Origin: an uncultured Collinsella sp.
GTDB lineage: Bacteria > Actinomycetota > Coriobacteriia > Coriobacteriales > Coriobacteriaceae
NCBI GenBank assembly: GCA_902495085.1
Contig: CABUWA010000073.1
Coordinates: 1-9,470, forward strand
Length of the DNA: 9,470 bases
Direction: 5' to 3'
The position numbers and the translations under genes are program-made. Shown piece by piece: positions 1 through 6,494 of this stretch (positions are counted from its first letter, which is position 1; the number at the start of each line of letters is the position of its first letter). The notes beneath the pieces are model-generated. The model saw nothing but the letters and a program-made list of their open reading frames with translations. It was not told where the DNA came from and did no database searches.

Positions 1-67
1 GTAGCTCAGCTGGGAGAGCGCTTGACTGGCAGTCAAGAGGTCAGGGGTTCGATCCCCCTCGTCTCCA
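1..67 (+). tRNA. tRNA-Ala (anticodon GGC), 5' end cut off by the window
   Basis: This is the 3' part of a transfer RNA that reads the alanine codon GCC. The window opens at what should be tRNA position 7, so only the first six acceptor bases are missing. Visible parts are the D arm (GCTC...GAGC), an anticodon stem CTTGA/TCAAG enclosing the loop CTGGCAG with anticodon GGC, the variable loop, a T arm AGGGG-TTCGATC-CCCCT, and the 3' acceptor strand CGTCTCC followed by discriminator A at position 67. The base at tRNA position 70 is T, compatible with the G3-U70 pair that marks tRNA-Ala, although position 3 itself lies outside the window. The 3' CCA is not fully encoded (the bases after A73 are CCC), so it would be added after transcription. 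Confidence 0.93.
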
Positions 68-82
68 CCCGAGCATTGAATG

Positions 83-111
83 AGGCTCCAACGCAAGTTG
101 GGGCCTTTTTT
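83..111 (+). terminator. Intrinsic (rho-independent) terminator after tRNA-Ala
   Basis: Bases 83-92 pair with 97-106 in a ten-pair stem that contains one T-G wobble. The stem closes on a GCAA tetraloop of the stable GNRA class and is followed by a run of six T (106-111). It lies 15 bases after the tRNA and 31 bases before the next start codon, so it ends tRNA transcription and separates it from the ABC-F gene. Confidence 0.92.
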
Positions 112-142
112 CATATAGGAACACAAGGTCAAAGGCGGCACC

Positions 143-2176
143 ATGATCCTCTTGGTCGACAAGATCGAAAAAAGCTTCGGCGCGCGCGTCCTCTTTAGCG
201 GCGCGTCCTTCCAGATCAACCCCGGCGAGCGCTTCGCGCTCGTGGGCCCCAACGGCGCCGGCAAAACTACCATGCTCAAAATCATCATGGGCATCGACAG
301 CCCAGACGCCGGCCAGGTCCAGTACGCCAAGGACTGCCAGGTGGGCTACCTAGAGCAGGAAACCAACCTGGAGCAAAAGGACACCACCATTCTCGCCGAG
401 GTCATGGCCGCCGCCAAGGAAATCCGTCGCATGGGCGAGCGCGCCAACGAGCTGCAGGCTCAGATCACCGCGCTCTCCGAACAAGGGAAGGACGTCGACG
501 CACTCCTCAACGAGTACGGCCAGGTCCAGGACCGATTTGAACATCTGGGCGGCTACGAGCTCGAGAGCAACGCCCGTAAGATCCTATCCGGTCTAGGCTT
601 TAAGGTCACCGACTTTGAGCGCCCGTGCTCCGAGTTCTCGGGCGGCTGGCAGATGCGCATCGCGCTGGCCAAGCTCTTCCTGCGCCACCCTGACCTGCTG
701 CTTCTGGACGAGCCCACCAACCACCTGGACCTCGAGAGCGTCCAGTGGCTGCGCGGCTTTATTGCCAACTACGACGGCGCCGTCCTCATCGTCAGCCACG
801 ACCGAGCCTTTATGGACGCCTGCGTCGACCACGTCGCCGCACTCGAAAACCGTCGCGTGACCACTTACACCGGCAACTACAGCAGCTACCTCAAGCAGCG
901 CGAGGACAACCTGGAGCAGATGCGCGCCAAGCGTGCCGCTCAGGAGCGCGACATCGCCCACATGCAGGTCTTCGTCGACAAGTTCCGCTACAAGCCCACC
1001 AAGGCCGCCCAGGCCCAGGAGCGCATCCGCAAGATCGAGCAAATCAAAAAGGAGCTTGTCATCCTGCCCGAGGGTCACAAGCACATCGACTTTAAGTTCC
1101 CCGACCCGCCGCGCTCCGGCGACATGGTCGTAGGGCTCGAGAGCGTGTCCAAGTCCTACGGCGACAAGCACATCTACAGCGACATCGATCTCAAGCTCTA
1201 CCGCGGCGAGCACGTGGCGCTCGTCGGCCCCAACGGCGCCGGCAAGTCCACGCTCATGAAGATCCTCGCTGGCCTGGAGCCGCCCACCAATGGCACCCGC
1301 GACCTGGGCACTAACGTGGGCGTAGCCTACTACGCCCAGCACGCGCTCGAGGGCATGACCGAGTCCAATACCGTCCTGCAAGAGATCGACACCGTCACGC
1401 CCAAGTGGACCGTGCCGCAGCAGCGCAGCCTGCTGGGCGCCTTCCTGTTTAGCGACAACGACGCAATCGAAAAGCAAGTCCGTGTCCTCTCCGGCGGCGA
1501 AAAGGCACGTCTGGCCCTTGCCAAGATGCTCGTGGCCCCCGAGGCGCTCCTGTGCCTGGACGAGCCCACCAACCACCTGGACATCGACTCTGTGGACATG
1601 CTCGAGAACGCCCTGCAAAACTTCCCCGGTACCATCGTGCTAATCAGCCACGACGAGCACCTGGTGCGCGCCGTGGCCAACCGCATCATCGACATCCGCG
1701 ACGGCAAGGTCACGGTCTACGATGGCGACTACGACTACTACCTCTACAAGCGCGAGGACCTCGCCGCCCGCGTCGCCGCCGAGGCGGCAGGGGAGAGCGC
1801 GCCGGCCACGGTCAAGTCCACCAAGGCCAGCGCCGCCCAGGTCGACACCCCCGCCGCGACGCCTAAGCCTGCCGAGGGCAAAAAGACCAAGGAGCAAAAG
1901 CGCGCCGAGGCCCAGGCCCGCGCCGCGCTCAACAAAAAGCTCAAGGGCGTGCGCAACCAGCTCAAGAAGATCGAGACGGAGCTCGACAAAAAGCGCGCCC
2001 GCTATGACGAGCTTATGGAATTGATGGCCAGCGAAGAGCTTTATGCCGATCAAGACAAGTTCAATGCCGCGCTGGGGGAATATAACGGCCTTAAGCAAGA
2101 GCTGCCCAAGCTCGAGGACGAATGGCTGGAGCTTTCCACCCAGATCGAAGAGGAGACCGCGCGTGAACTCTCGTAA
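143..2176 (+). CDS. ABC-F family ATPase, duplicated ATP-binding cassette protein acting on the ribosome
   Basis: This is a soluble 677-residue protein with two ATP-binding cassettes and no membrane segments, the ABC-F architecture. Family members bind the ribosome near the E site and aid stalled translation; some protect against antibiotics. Cassette 1 has Walker A GPNGAGKT (35-42), signature FSGGWQ (165-170), Walker B ending LLLLDEPTNHLD (185-196) and switch SHD (218-220). Cassette 2 has GPNGAGKS (362-369), LSGGE (449-453), LDEPTNHLD (472-480) and SHD (502-504). The inter-cassette linker (about 240-325) carries a basic segment around KFRYKPTKAAQAQERIRK. An Ala/Pro/Lys-rich stretch (about 541-598) leads to a charged C-terminal coiled coil (about 580-675). 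The FSGGW signature resembles the YheS/YdiF branch rather than EttA, but the subfamily is an inference. ATG 143 is preceded by a modest AAAGG at 131-135. Confidence 0.93.
   Translation: MILLVDKIEKSFGARVLFSGASFQINPGERFALVGPNGAGKTTMLKIIMGIDSPDAGQVQYAKDCQVGYLEQETNLEQKDTTILAEVMAAAKEIRRMGERANELQAQITALSEQGKDVDALLNEYGQVQDRFEHLGGYELESNARKILSGLGFKVTDFERPCSEFSGGWQMRIALAKLFLRHPDLLLLDEPTNHLDLESVQWLRGFIANYDGAVLIVSHDRAFMDACVDHVAALENRRVTTYTGNYSSYLKQREDNLEQMRAKRAAQERDIAHMQVFVDKFRYKPTKAAQAQERIRKIEQIKKELVILPEGHKHIDFKFPDPPRSGDMVVGLESVSKSYGDKHIYSDIDLKLYRGEHVALVGPNGAGKSTLMKILAGLEPPTNGTRDLGTNVGVAYYAQHALEGMTESNTVLQEIDTVTPKWTVPQQRSLLGAFLFSDNDAIEKQVRVLSGGEKARLALAKMLVAPEALLCLDEPTNHLDIDSVDMLENALQNFPGTIVLISHDEHLVRAVANRIIDIRDGKVTVYDGDYDYYLYKREDLAARVAAEAAGESAPATVKSTKASAAQVDTPAATPKPAEGKKTKEQKRAEAQARAALNKKLKGVRNQLKKIETELDKKRARYDELMELMASEELYADQDKFNAALGEYNGLKQELPKLEDEWLELSTQIEEETARELS
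2151..2155 (+). promoter_or_regulatory. Ribosome binding site AGGAG for the small membrane protein, inside the ABC-F gene
   Basis: AGGAG sits seven bases before the GTG at 2163, within the last codons of the ABC-F gene. It is the main reason for choosing this GTG over the in-frame ATG at 2193, and the arrangement suggests translational coupling. Confidence 0.7.
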
Positions 2177-2459
2177 AGCCGCTGCCGTGGCGATGAGCAT
2201 CATCGCCATCGCTTGTCGCATCTGCGGCATTTTTATGAGCGCGATGACCGTGCTGCTGTGCTTTAGCGGCCTCACCGCCAAGCTGCAGATCGTGGGCTTT
2301 GTCGTTGAGCTTTCGCGCGCGCTGCCGAGCGCCATCGCCGGCTACGGCGTCATTACGTCGCCCTTTGGCGGCGTGTTCCGCCTGGATTACGCTATCGTGG
2401 CCGTCATCCTGTTTGTGGCCGACTACCTGCTCACGCGCGCCTCGCGCCGCGTCCGCTAG
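2163..2459 (+). CDS. Small membrane protein of unknown function (98 residues)
   Basis: I do not recognise this family. From GTG 2163 it encodes 98 residues: a short basic N-terminus (MNSRK), a hydrophobic segment at about 8-37 that fits one membrane helix, a second moderately hydrophobic stretch at about 41-65 that is less certain, and a hydrophobic segment at about 76-91. It ends in a basic tail (TRASRRVR) that by the positive-inside rule would be cytoplasmic. The start overlaps the 3' end of the ABC-F gene by 14 bases and has a good AGGAG; the next gene begins 9 bases after its stop. The frame extends further upstream inside the ABC-F gene, but that part looks like an out-of-frame shadow. 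Tight packing between two clear genes and membrane-like composition argue it is real. A role linked to the neighbouring membrane protease is possible, but nothing in the sequence shows it. Confidence 0.72.
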   Translation: MNSRKAAAVAMSIIAIACRICGIFMSAMTVLLCFSGLTAKLQIVGFVVELSRALPSAIAGYGVITSPFGGVFRLDYAIVAVILFVADYLLTRASRRVR

Positions 2460-2468
2460 GGGAGCGCC

Positions 2469-3152
2469 ATGTCCAGCAGCTACATCATGAACCTGCTCGC
2501 GAGCGCCGTCGCCGTCATTGTGGGCATCGTCATCCACGAGAGTGCGCACGCCGCCGCGGCCTGGGCACTCGGCGATAAGACGGCCCGATCGCGCGGTCGT
2601 GTCTCGCTCAACCCGCTCAACCATATCGACCCGTTTGGCACCATCATCCTGCCGCTGCTGATGCTCGCCGCCGGTGGCCCGGTGTTCGCCTTCGCCAAGC
2701 CCGTGCCCGTCTATCTCAACAACCTCAAGCACCCCAAGCGCGACGAGGTCCTGGTGAGCGTAGCCGGCCCTGCATCGAACATCGCGTTGGCATGCCTTAC
2801 GGCCGCCCTCATGCACCTGACCTACGGCAACCTCTACGCCAGCATGTCCTTTGCCGTGATATCACAAATCATGAATTTCGGCGCCACGTTTATCGTGGTC
2901 AACCTGTCACTCGCGTTCTTTAACCTCATCCCGATCCCGCCGCTCGATGGCTCATCGATCATCGTGCCCTTCCTCAAGGGCAAGGCGCTCGCCAACTACT
3001 ACCGTCTGCAGCAATACGCCATGCCCATCCTCATCTTGGTGCTGTATCTGCTGCCCATGTGGACCGGCATCGATGTGATCGGCCGCTATTTCGACGTTAC
3101 CGTGTATCCGCTTGCTGAACAGCTGCTCAACTTCGCAATCGCCGGCATCTAA
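2469..3152 (+). CDS. Site-2-protease-like zinc metalloprotease, peptidase family M50, membrane protein
   Basis: This is a 227-residue multi-pass membrane protein of the intramembrane metalloprotease family M50. The zinc-binding HExxH motif is HESAH (23-27), inside the first hydrophobic segment. The third zinc ligand is expected in the late motif NLIPIPPLDG (152-161), where Asp160 is the candidate. Between them are DPFGTIILP (54-62) and AKPVPV (76-81), features of the short bacterial branch that lacks a PDZ domain. Further hydrophobic segments lie at about 55-75, 95-118, 127-155 and 183-200. Proteins of this class cut membrane-embedded substrates, but the substrate cannot be told from sequence. 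ATG 2469 follows AGGGGAG at 2458-2464, which overlaps the upstream stop codon. Genes of this type often sit immediately before scpA in Gram-positive bacteria, as here. Confidence 0.9.
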   Translation: MSSSYIMNLLASAVAVIVGIVIHESAHAAAAWALGDKTARSRGRVSLNPLNHIDPFGTIILPLLMLAAGGPVFAFAKPVPVYLNNLKHPKRDEVLVSVAGPASNIALACLTAALMHLTYGNLYASMSFAVISQIMNFGATFIVVNLSLAFFNLIPIPPLDGSSIIVPFLKGKALANYYRLQQYAMPILILVLYLLPMWTGIDVIGRYFDVTVYPLAEQLLNFAIAGI

Positions 3153-3167
3153 GGTAAACTTACAGGT

Positions 3168-3186
3168 CGACCGTGCAAAACGGTCG
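3168..3186 (+). other. Short perfect hairpin in the gap before scpA
   Basis: CGACCGT (3168-3174) and ACGGTCG (3180-3186) form a seven-pair stem around a GCAAA loop. No T run follows, so it is not an intrinsic terminator. It lies in the longest gap of the gene run (3153-3236), between the protease stop and the scpA ribosome binding site, and could mark an RNA processing site or mean nothing. Confidence 0.4.
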
Positions 3187-3223
3187 CAACATGCACCCAA
3201 ACCGCGCCGCGAAGGCGCCGTCA

Positions 3224-3230
3224 AAGGAGG
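3224..3230 (+). promoter_or_regulatory. Strong ribosome binding site AAGGAGG for scpA
   Basis: AAGGAGG ends six bases before ATG 3237. It is a near-perfect complement to the 16S rRNA tail and fixes the scpA start. Unlike its neighbours, this gene has a free-standing leader and does not depend on coupling to the upstream gene. Confidence 0.85.
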
Positions 3231-3236
3231 TCGAAG

Positions 3237-4046
3237 ATGTCGTATCGCGTGTCGACGCAGGTCTACAGCGGACCGTTCGACCTGCTGCTGCAGCTGGTAA
3301 CCCGCCAAAAAGTAGATATCGGCGCCATCTCTATCAGCGAGGTGGCCGAACAGTACCTTGCCGAGGCCGAGCGCATCGAGGCACTGGACCTGGACGTGGC
3401 GAGCGACTTTTTGCTGGTCGCGGCAACCCTTTTGGACATTAAGGCCGCCTCGCTGGTGCCGCAGGAGGCCCCGCGCAAAGCCGACGACGATGACGAGTTC
3501 GACGAAGACCTCGAGGAGCTCAGCACGCTTGACGGCGACGCGCTGCGTGAGGTCCTGATCCAGCGCCTGATCGCCTACAAGCAGTTTAAAGGCGCGGCTG
3601 CGGCCCTCGGTGCCCGCATGCAGGCCGAAAGCCGCATGCACCCGCGTGTGGCCGGCCCCGATCCTGAGTTCCTTGGCCTTATGCCCGACTACCTGGCCGG
3701 CATTACTCTGCGCGGTCTAGCCGTCATCTGCGCCGACCTGGATGGCAAGCGACAGACCTTCCTGCTCGAGGCCGAGCACGTGGCGCCGCATCGCGTACCG
3801 CTCGACTTGACCGTGGCCTCAGTCGACCGCTTTACCATGACGCACCAAACCTGCACCTTCCGCGAGCTACTGGACGGCGATGCCACCACCGAGCAGCTCG
3901 TCGTCACCTTCCTAGCTATGCTTGAGCTCGCCAAGCGCGGCTCGCTCACGCTGAGCCAGGACGAGATCTTTGGAACCATCCGCATCAACCGCGTCGAGGG
4001 CGCCGAGGCCTATGTGCCCGGCGAGGGCCCCGAGCTCACCGAATAG
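3237..4046 (+). CDS. scpA: Segregation and condensation protein A (ScpA), kleisin subunit of the SMC complex
   Basis: ScpA is the kleisin that bridges the heads of the SMC dimer and, with ScpB, forms the bacterial condensin that organises and separates chromosomes. The 269-residue product has the typical N-terminal pattern SGPFDLLLQLVTRQKVDIG (11-29) followed by ISISEVAEQYL (31-41) and the helical segment DFLLVAATLLDIKAA (57-71), which in the family binds the SMC neck. A very acidic stretch (about 82-97, DDDDEFDEDLEEL) marks the start of the flexible middle that holds ScpB. The C-terminal winged-helix part (about 215-255) contains TFLAMLELAKRGSLTLSQ and ends near FGTIRINR, as expected for contact with the SMC head. 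Length is close to the family norm. The scpB start follows 11 bases after its stop, consistent with the two being made together. Confidence 0.96.
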   Translation: MSYRVSTQVYSGPFDLLLQLVTRQKVDIGAISISEVAEQYLAEAERIEALDLDVASDFLLVAATLLDIKAASLVPQEAPRKADDDDEFDEDLEELSTLDGDALREVLIQRLIAYKQFKGAAAALGARMQAESRMHPRVAGPDPEFLGLMPDYLAGITLRGLAVICADLDGKRQTFLLEAEHVAPHRVPLDLTVASVDRFTMTHQTCTFRELLDGDATTEQLVVTFLAMLELAKRGSLTLSQDEIFGTIRINRVEGAEAYVPGEGPELTE

Positions 4047-4057
4047 GAGCCGCAACC

Positions 4058-4786
4058 ATGTCAACCCTTTCCACGCTGGAGGCAAACAGCCTCAAAGGCG
4101 CCCTCGAGGCGCTGCTGCTGGTGTCGAGCGACCCCGTGAGCGCACCCGCGCTGGCAGGTGCGTTGGATATCGCCCCGGGCGAATGCGCGTCGCTGCTCGC
4201 CGAGCTCAAGGTTGAGTATGAGGAGGCCAACCGCGGCTTTCAGCTGCGCGAGGTCGCCGGCGGCTGGCGCCTGTTTACTCACCCCGCCTACCACGACGTG
4301 GTCGAGGCCTACGTGCTGAGCTGGGACACGCAAAAGCTGTCGCAAGCGGCGCTCGAAACCCTGGCCGTCATCGCATACCACCAGCCTGTGACGCGCGAGG
4401 TGGTCAAGGGCATCCGTGGCGTCAATTCCGACGGCGTCATTGCGTCACTCGTCGACAAGGGCCTGGTGCGTGAGCTCGGCCGCGACCCCCAGCGCGGTCA
4501 AGCCATCATCTACGGCACGACCAACGCCTTCTTGGAAAAATTCGGCCTGCGCTCCACCCGCGACCTGCCCGATCTGGAGCAGTTTGCCCCCGACGAGCAG
4601 TCGCGTCAGTTTATCCGCGAGCGCCTGAGCGGCCGCAGTATTCAGTCCACGCTCGAGGAGCAGGCCGAAGACCTGGACGAAGAGCGCGAACTGCTCGATA
4701 CCGATGTTGAAGATGTTGAGGCAGTCGAGGACTTGGAGACCCTGGTCGTCGACGACCCCTCGGAGGATTTACATGACGAGGACTAA
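4058..4786 (+). CDS. scpB: Segregation and condensation protein B (ScpB), with an extended acidic tail
   Basis: ScpB is the dimeric winged-helix partner that clamps the middle of ScpA in the SMC-ScpAB complex. Residues 12-90 form the first winged-helix region (LKGALEALLLVS at 12-23, REVAGGWRLFT at 64-74). Residues 95-165 form the second, with the highly conserved ETLAVIAYHQPVTR (100-113), GVNSDGVIASLVDKGLV (121-137) and YGTTNAFLEKFGL (152-164). The core matches the family throughout. The protein is longer than the usual roughly 190-200 residues because of a C-terminal tail (200-242) in which 23 of 43 residues are Asp or Glu. ATG 4058 has AGGAG at 4045-4049, overlapping the scpA stop codon. 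The 3' end probably overlaps the start of the pseudouridine synthase gene. Confidence 0.96.
   Translation: MSTLSTLEANSLKGALEALLLVSSDPVSAPALAGALDIAPGECASLLAELKVEYEEANRGFQLREVAGGWRLFTHPAYHDVVEAYVLSWDTQKLSQAALETLAVIAYHQPVTREVVKGIRGVNSDGVIASLVDKGLVRELGRDPQRGQAIIYGTTNAFLEKFGLRSTRDLPDLEQFAPDEQSRQFIRERLSGRSIQSTLEEQAEDLDEERELLDTDVEDVEAVEDLETLVVDDPSEDLHDED
4762..4766 (+). promoter_or_regulatory. Ribosome binding site GGAGG inside the end of scpB
   Basis: GGAGG lies six bases before ATG 4773 and is embedded in the last codons of scpB. The spacer uses TTA and CAT, codons uncommon in this window, which fits selection for an AT-rich spacer. A competing site, AGGGGAG at 4793-4799, lies nine bases before the in-frame ATG 4809. 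Confidence 0.6.
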
Positions 4787-5738
4787 CGAAGTAGGGGAGA
4801 CGCGTGCCATGGGCAACGCAGTACCCGCAACCGACGCCCAGTCCGTCTATCCGCACACCATGCGCCTGCAGCGCTTTTTGGCGCGCGCGGGCGTGGCGAG
4901 CCGCCGCGGCTCGGAGGACCTGATGACCGCCGGTCGCGTGACCGTCAACGGCCAGGTCGCGACCGAGCTGGGCACCAAGGTCGACGTCGACCGCGACCAC
5001 ATCGAGGTCGACGGCATGGTCGTCAAGCTCAACCAGGGCGCCGTGTACTTGATGCTCTACAAGCCGACCGGCTACCTCACCACCATGAGCGACCCGCAGG
5101 AGCGCCCTTGTGTGGCCGACCTGGTCCCCCGCGACCGCTTTCCGGGACTTTTCCCGGTGGGTCGCCTGGACCGCGACACCACGGGCCTTTTGCTCTTTAC
5201 CACCGACGGCGACCTATCGCAGGACCTGCTGCACCCCAGCAAACACGTCTACAAGACCTACCAGGCGCTCGTGGACGGGCGACTGACCGACCGCGATCTA
5301 GAACCGCTCCGCCGTGGCATCGAGCTCGACGACGGCCTGTGCCAGCCGGCAATCTGCCGTGTCATTAACGCGCGCGAGGCCGAGGCAGTGGCGCCGCAAG
5401 GCGTCAAGCCCGGCACCACTGCCGTCGAGGTCATCATCCGCGAGGGACGCAAGAATCAGGTCAAGCGCATGCTGAGCAAGATTCATCATCCGGTGATCCG
5501 TCTGCACCGCTGCAACTTTGCCGGCCTGGAGCTCAAGGACGTGGCCAAGGGCTCGTGGCGCGAGCTCACCGACCGCGAGGTGCAGATCCTCAAAAGCGGT
5601 GGCATCCCGCCCAAACAGGCGAGCGCAAAGCGCAACGGCGACAAGCCCCAAGACACGCCCGCCAGCCGCACGCGTCACCACGGCAGCCATGGCTCCGCAC
5701 CCAAGTGCAACACCTACCGCGAGCGATACACGGGCTAG
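4773..5738 (+). CDS. rluB: RluB-type 23S rRNA pseudouridine synthase (RsuA/RluB/RluE/RluF family)
   Basis: This enzyme converts a specific uridine in 23S rRNA to pseudouridine. From ATG 4773 it has 321 residues. An S4 RNA-binding domain (about 30-77) starts MRLQRFLARAGVASRR. The catalytic domain carries MLYKPTGYLTT (94-104), the active-site motif GRLDRDTTGLLLFTTDG (130-146) with catalytic Asp133, KTYQALVDG (161-169) and EGRKNQVKRML (224-234). The C-terminal tail (about 278-321) is basic, rich in Gly, Ser and His, and probably disordered. The start is uncertain: ATG 4773 has GGAGG at ideal spacing and overlaps scpB by 14 bases, but its first twelve codons include AGG, ACT, GTA and GGG, unusual here. 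ATG 4809 (309 residues) is a strong alternative, and the S4 domain begins at Met 4860. An scpA-scpB-rluB order is also known in Firmicutes. The exact target base (RluB versus RsuA subtype) is inferred from this context. Confidence 0.92.
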   Translation: MTRTNEVGETRAMGNAVPATDAQSVYPHTMRLQRFLARAGVASRRGSEDLMTAGRVTVNGQVATELGTKVDVDRDHIEVDGMVVKLNQGAVYLMLYKPTGYLTTMSDPQERPCVADLVPRDRFPGLFPVGRLDRDTTGLLLFTTDGDLSQDLLHPSKHVYKTYQALVDGRLTDRDLEPLRRGIELDDGLCQPAICRVINAREAEAVAPQGVKPGTTAVEVIIREGRKNQVKRMLSKIHHPVIRLHRCNFAGLELKDVAKGSWRELTDREVQILKSGGIPPKQASAKRNGDKPQDTPASRTRHHGSHGSAPKCNTYRERYTG

Positions 5739-5804
5739 GCAACCCGCCGCGCCCCAACGCCCGCGAACCATACCAGCACGTCAATCATCGAAAGGAAGCA
5801 TTGC

Positions 5805-6491
5805 ATGATCGTCGCCATCGACGGCCCCGCCGGATCCGGCAAGTCCACCATCGCCAAGGAGATCGCCCGCCAGCTGGGCTTTAACAAGCTCGACACGGGC
5901 GCTATGTACCGCGCCGTCACCTTCGCCGCGCTCGACCGCGGCATCGACCTGGACGACGAGGCGGCCATCGACGCCCTCGCCGAGCGGATCGAGATCCGCT
6001 TTACCAACGGCACCGGCGAGGACACGCGCCTGACCATTGACGGCCAGGACGCTTCGGCCGCCATCCGCACCCCGCAGGTCGACGCCAACGTGTCCAAGGT
6101 CTCGGCCTACCCGGGCGTGCGCGCCGCCATGCTCATCCACCAGCGCCGCGCCGCCGAGGACCGCGATATCGTCGCCGAGGGTCGCGACATTGGAACCGTC
6201 GTGTTCCCTAACGCGCAGGTCAAGGTCTTCCTGACCGCCGACCCGCGCGAGCGCGCCCGCCGCCGCGTGCTGCAGCGTCACCAAAACGATGCTCAGCCGC
6301 TCACGTCCGAGCAGCTCGAAGCCGAGGTCGACGAGACCCTCGACGCCCTTAAGCAGCGCGACAAGCTTGACAGCAGCCGCGAGGTCGCCCCGCTCGTGCC
6401 CGCCGAGGACGCCGTGCACGTCGACTCCACCGCCCACACCATCGACGAGGTCGTCTCGATAATCGAGGACCTTATCAACCAAAGGAGGTAG
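5805..6491 (+). CDS. cmk: Cytidylate kinase
   Basis: Cytidylate kinase phosphorylates CMP and dCMP with ATP, supplying CDP and dCDP for nucleic acid and phospholipid synthesis in the cytoplasm. The 228-residue product is of normal length. It starts MIVAIDGPAGSGKST with the P-loop at 7-14, followed by the family motif LDTGAMYRA (29-37) at the nucleotide-monophosphate site. EGRDIGTVVFPNAQVKVFLT (125-144) is a hallmark of the family, DPRERARRR (146-154) begins the lid region, and RDKLDSSREVAPL (185-197) completes the CMP-binding features. ATG 5805 follows AAAGGAAG at 5791-5798. The 66 bases before it (5739-5804) hold this binding site and no other structure I can support. The last two codons, AGG AGG, double as the ribosome binding site of the next gene. 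Confidence 0.97.
   Translation: MIVAIDGPAGSGKSTIAKEIARQLGFNKLDTGAMYRAVTFAALDRGIDLDDEAAIDALAERIEIRFTNGTGEDTRLTIDGQDASAAIRTPQVDANVSKVSAYPGVRAAMLIHQRRAAEDRDIVAEGRDIGTVVFPNAQVKVFLTADPRERARRRVLQRHQNDAQPLTSEQLEAEVDETLDALKQRDKLDSSREVAPLVPAEDAVHVDSTAHTIDEVVSIIEDLINQRR
6483..6488 (+). promoter_or_regulatory. Ribosome binding site AGGAGG formed by the last two cmk codons
   Basis: AGGAGG encodes the terminal Arg-Arg of cytidylate kinase and also stands six bases before ATG 6495 of the acyltransferase gene. It firmly fixes that start and suggests the two genes are translated in a coupled way. Confidence 0.85.
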
Positions 6492-6494
6492 CCC

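Noticed and set aside
112..142. Promoter for the ABC-F gene (TATAGG at 114-119)
   Set aside because: No -35 element lies at a suitable distance; the nearest, TTGAAT at 76-81, is 32 bases away. A promoter may exist, but I cannot support one.
593..1618. Minus-strand open frame of 341 codons opposite the ABC-F gene
   Set aside because: Same reverse-reading artefact; composition is dominated by Val, Leu, Gly, Ala and Asp with no recognisable motif.
2043..2162. Upstream extension of the small membrane protein gene to ATG 2043 (138 residues)
   Set aside because: The extra 40 codons overlap the ABC-F coiled coil out of frame and read as polar, unstructured sequence. GTG 2163 has a proper AGGAG.
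143..2176. Antibiotic-resistance ABC-F protein
   Set aside because: Nothing marks it as a resistance-type member. The setting is a housekeeping run and the C-terminal coiled coil is common in general ABC-F proteins.
2091..2816. Minus-strand open frame opposite the small membrane protein and protease genes
   Set aside because: Highly polar His/Arg/Asp/Gly-rich translation, as expected from reading hydrophobic membrane codons backwards.
3150..3236. Possible stop-codon readthrough fusing the protease to ScpA
   Set aside because: The two genes share a frame and the 28 codons between them are open. In GC-rich sequence this happens readily by chance, and scpA has its own near-perfect ribosome binding site.
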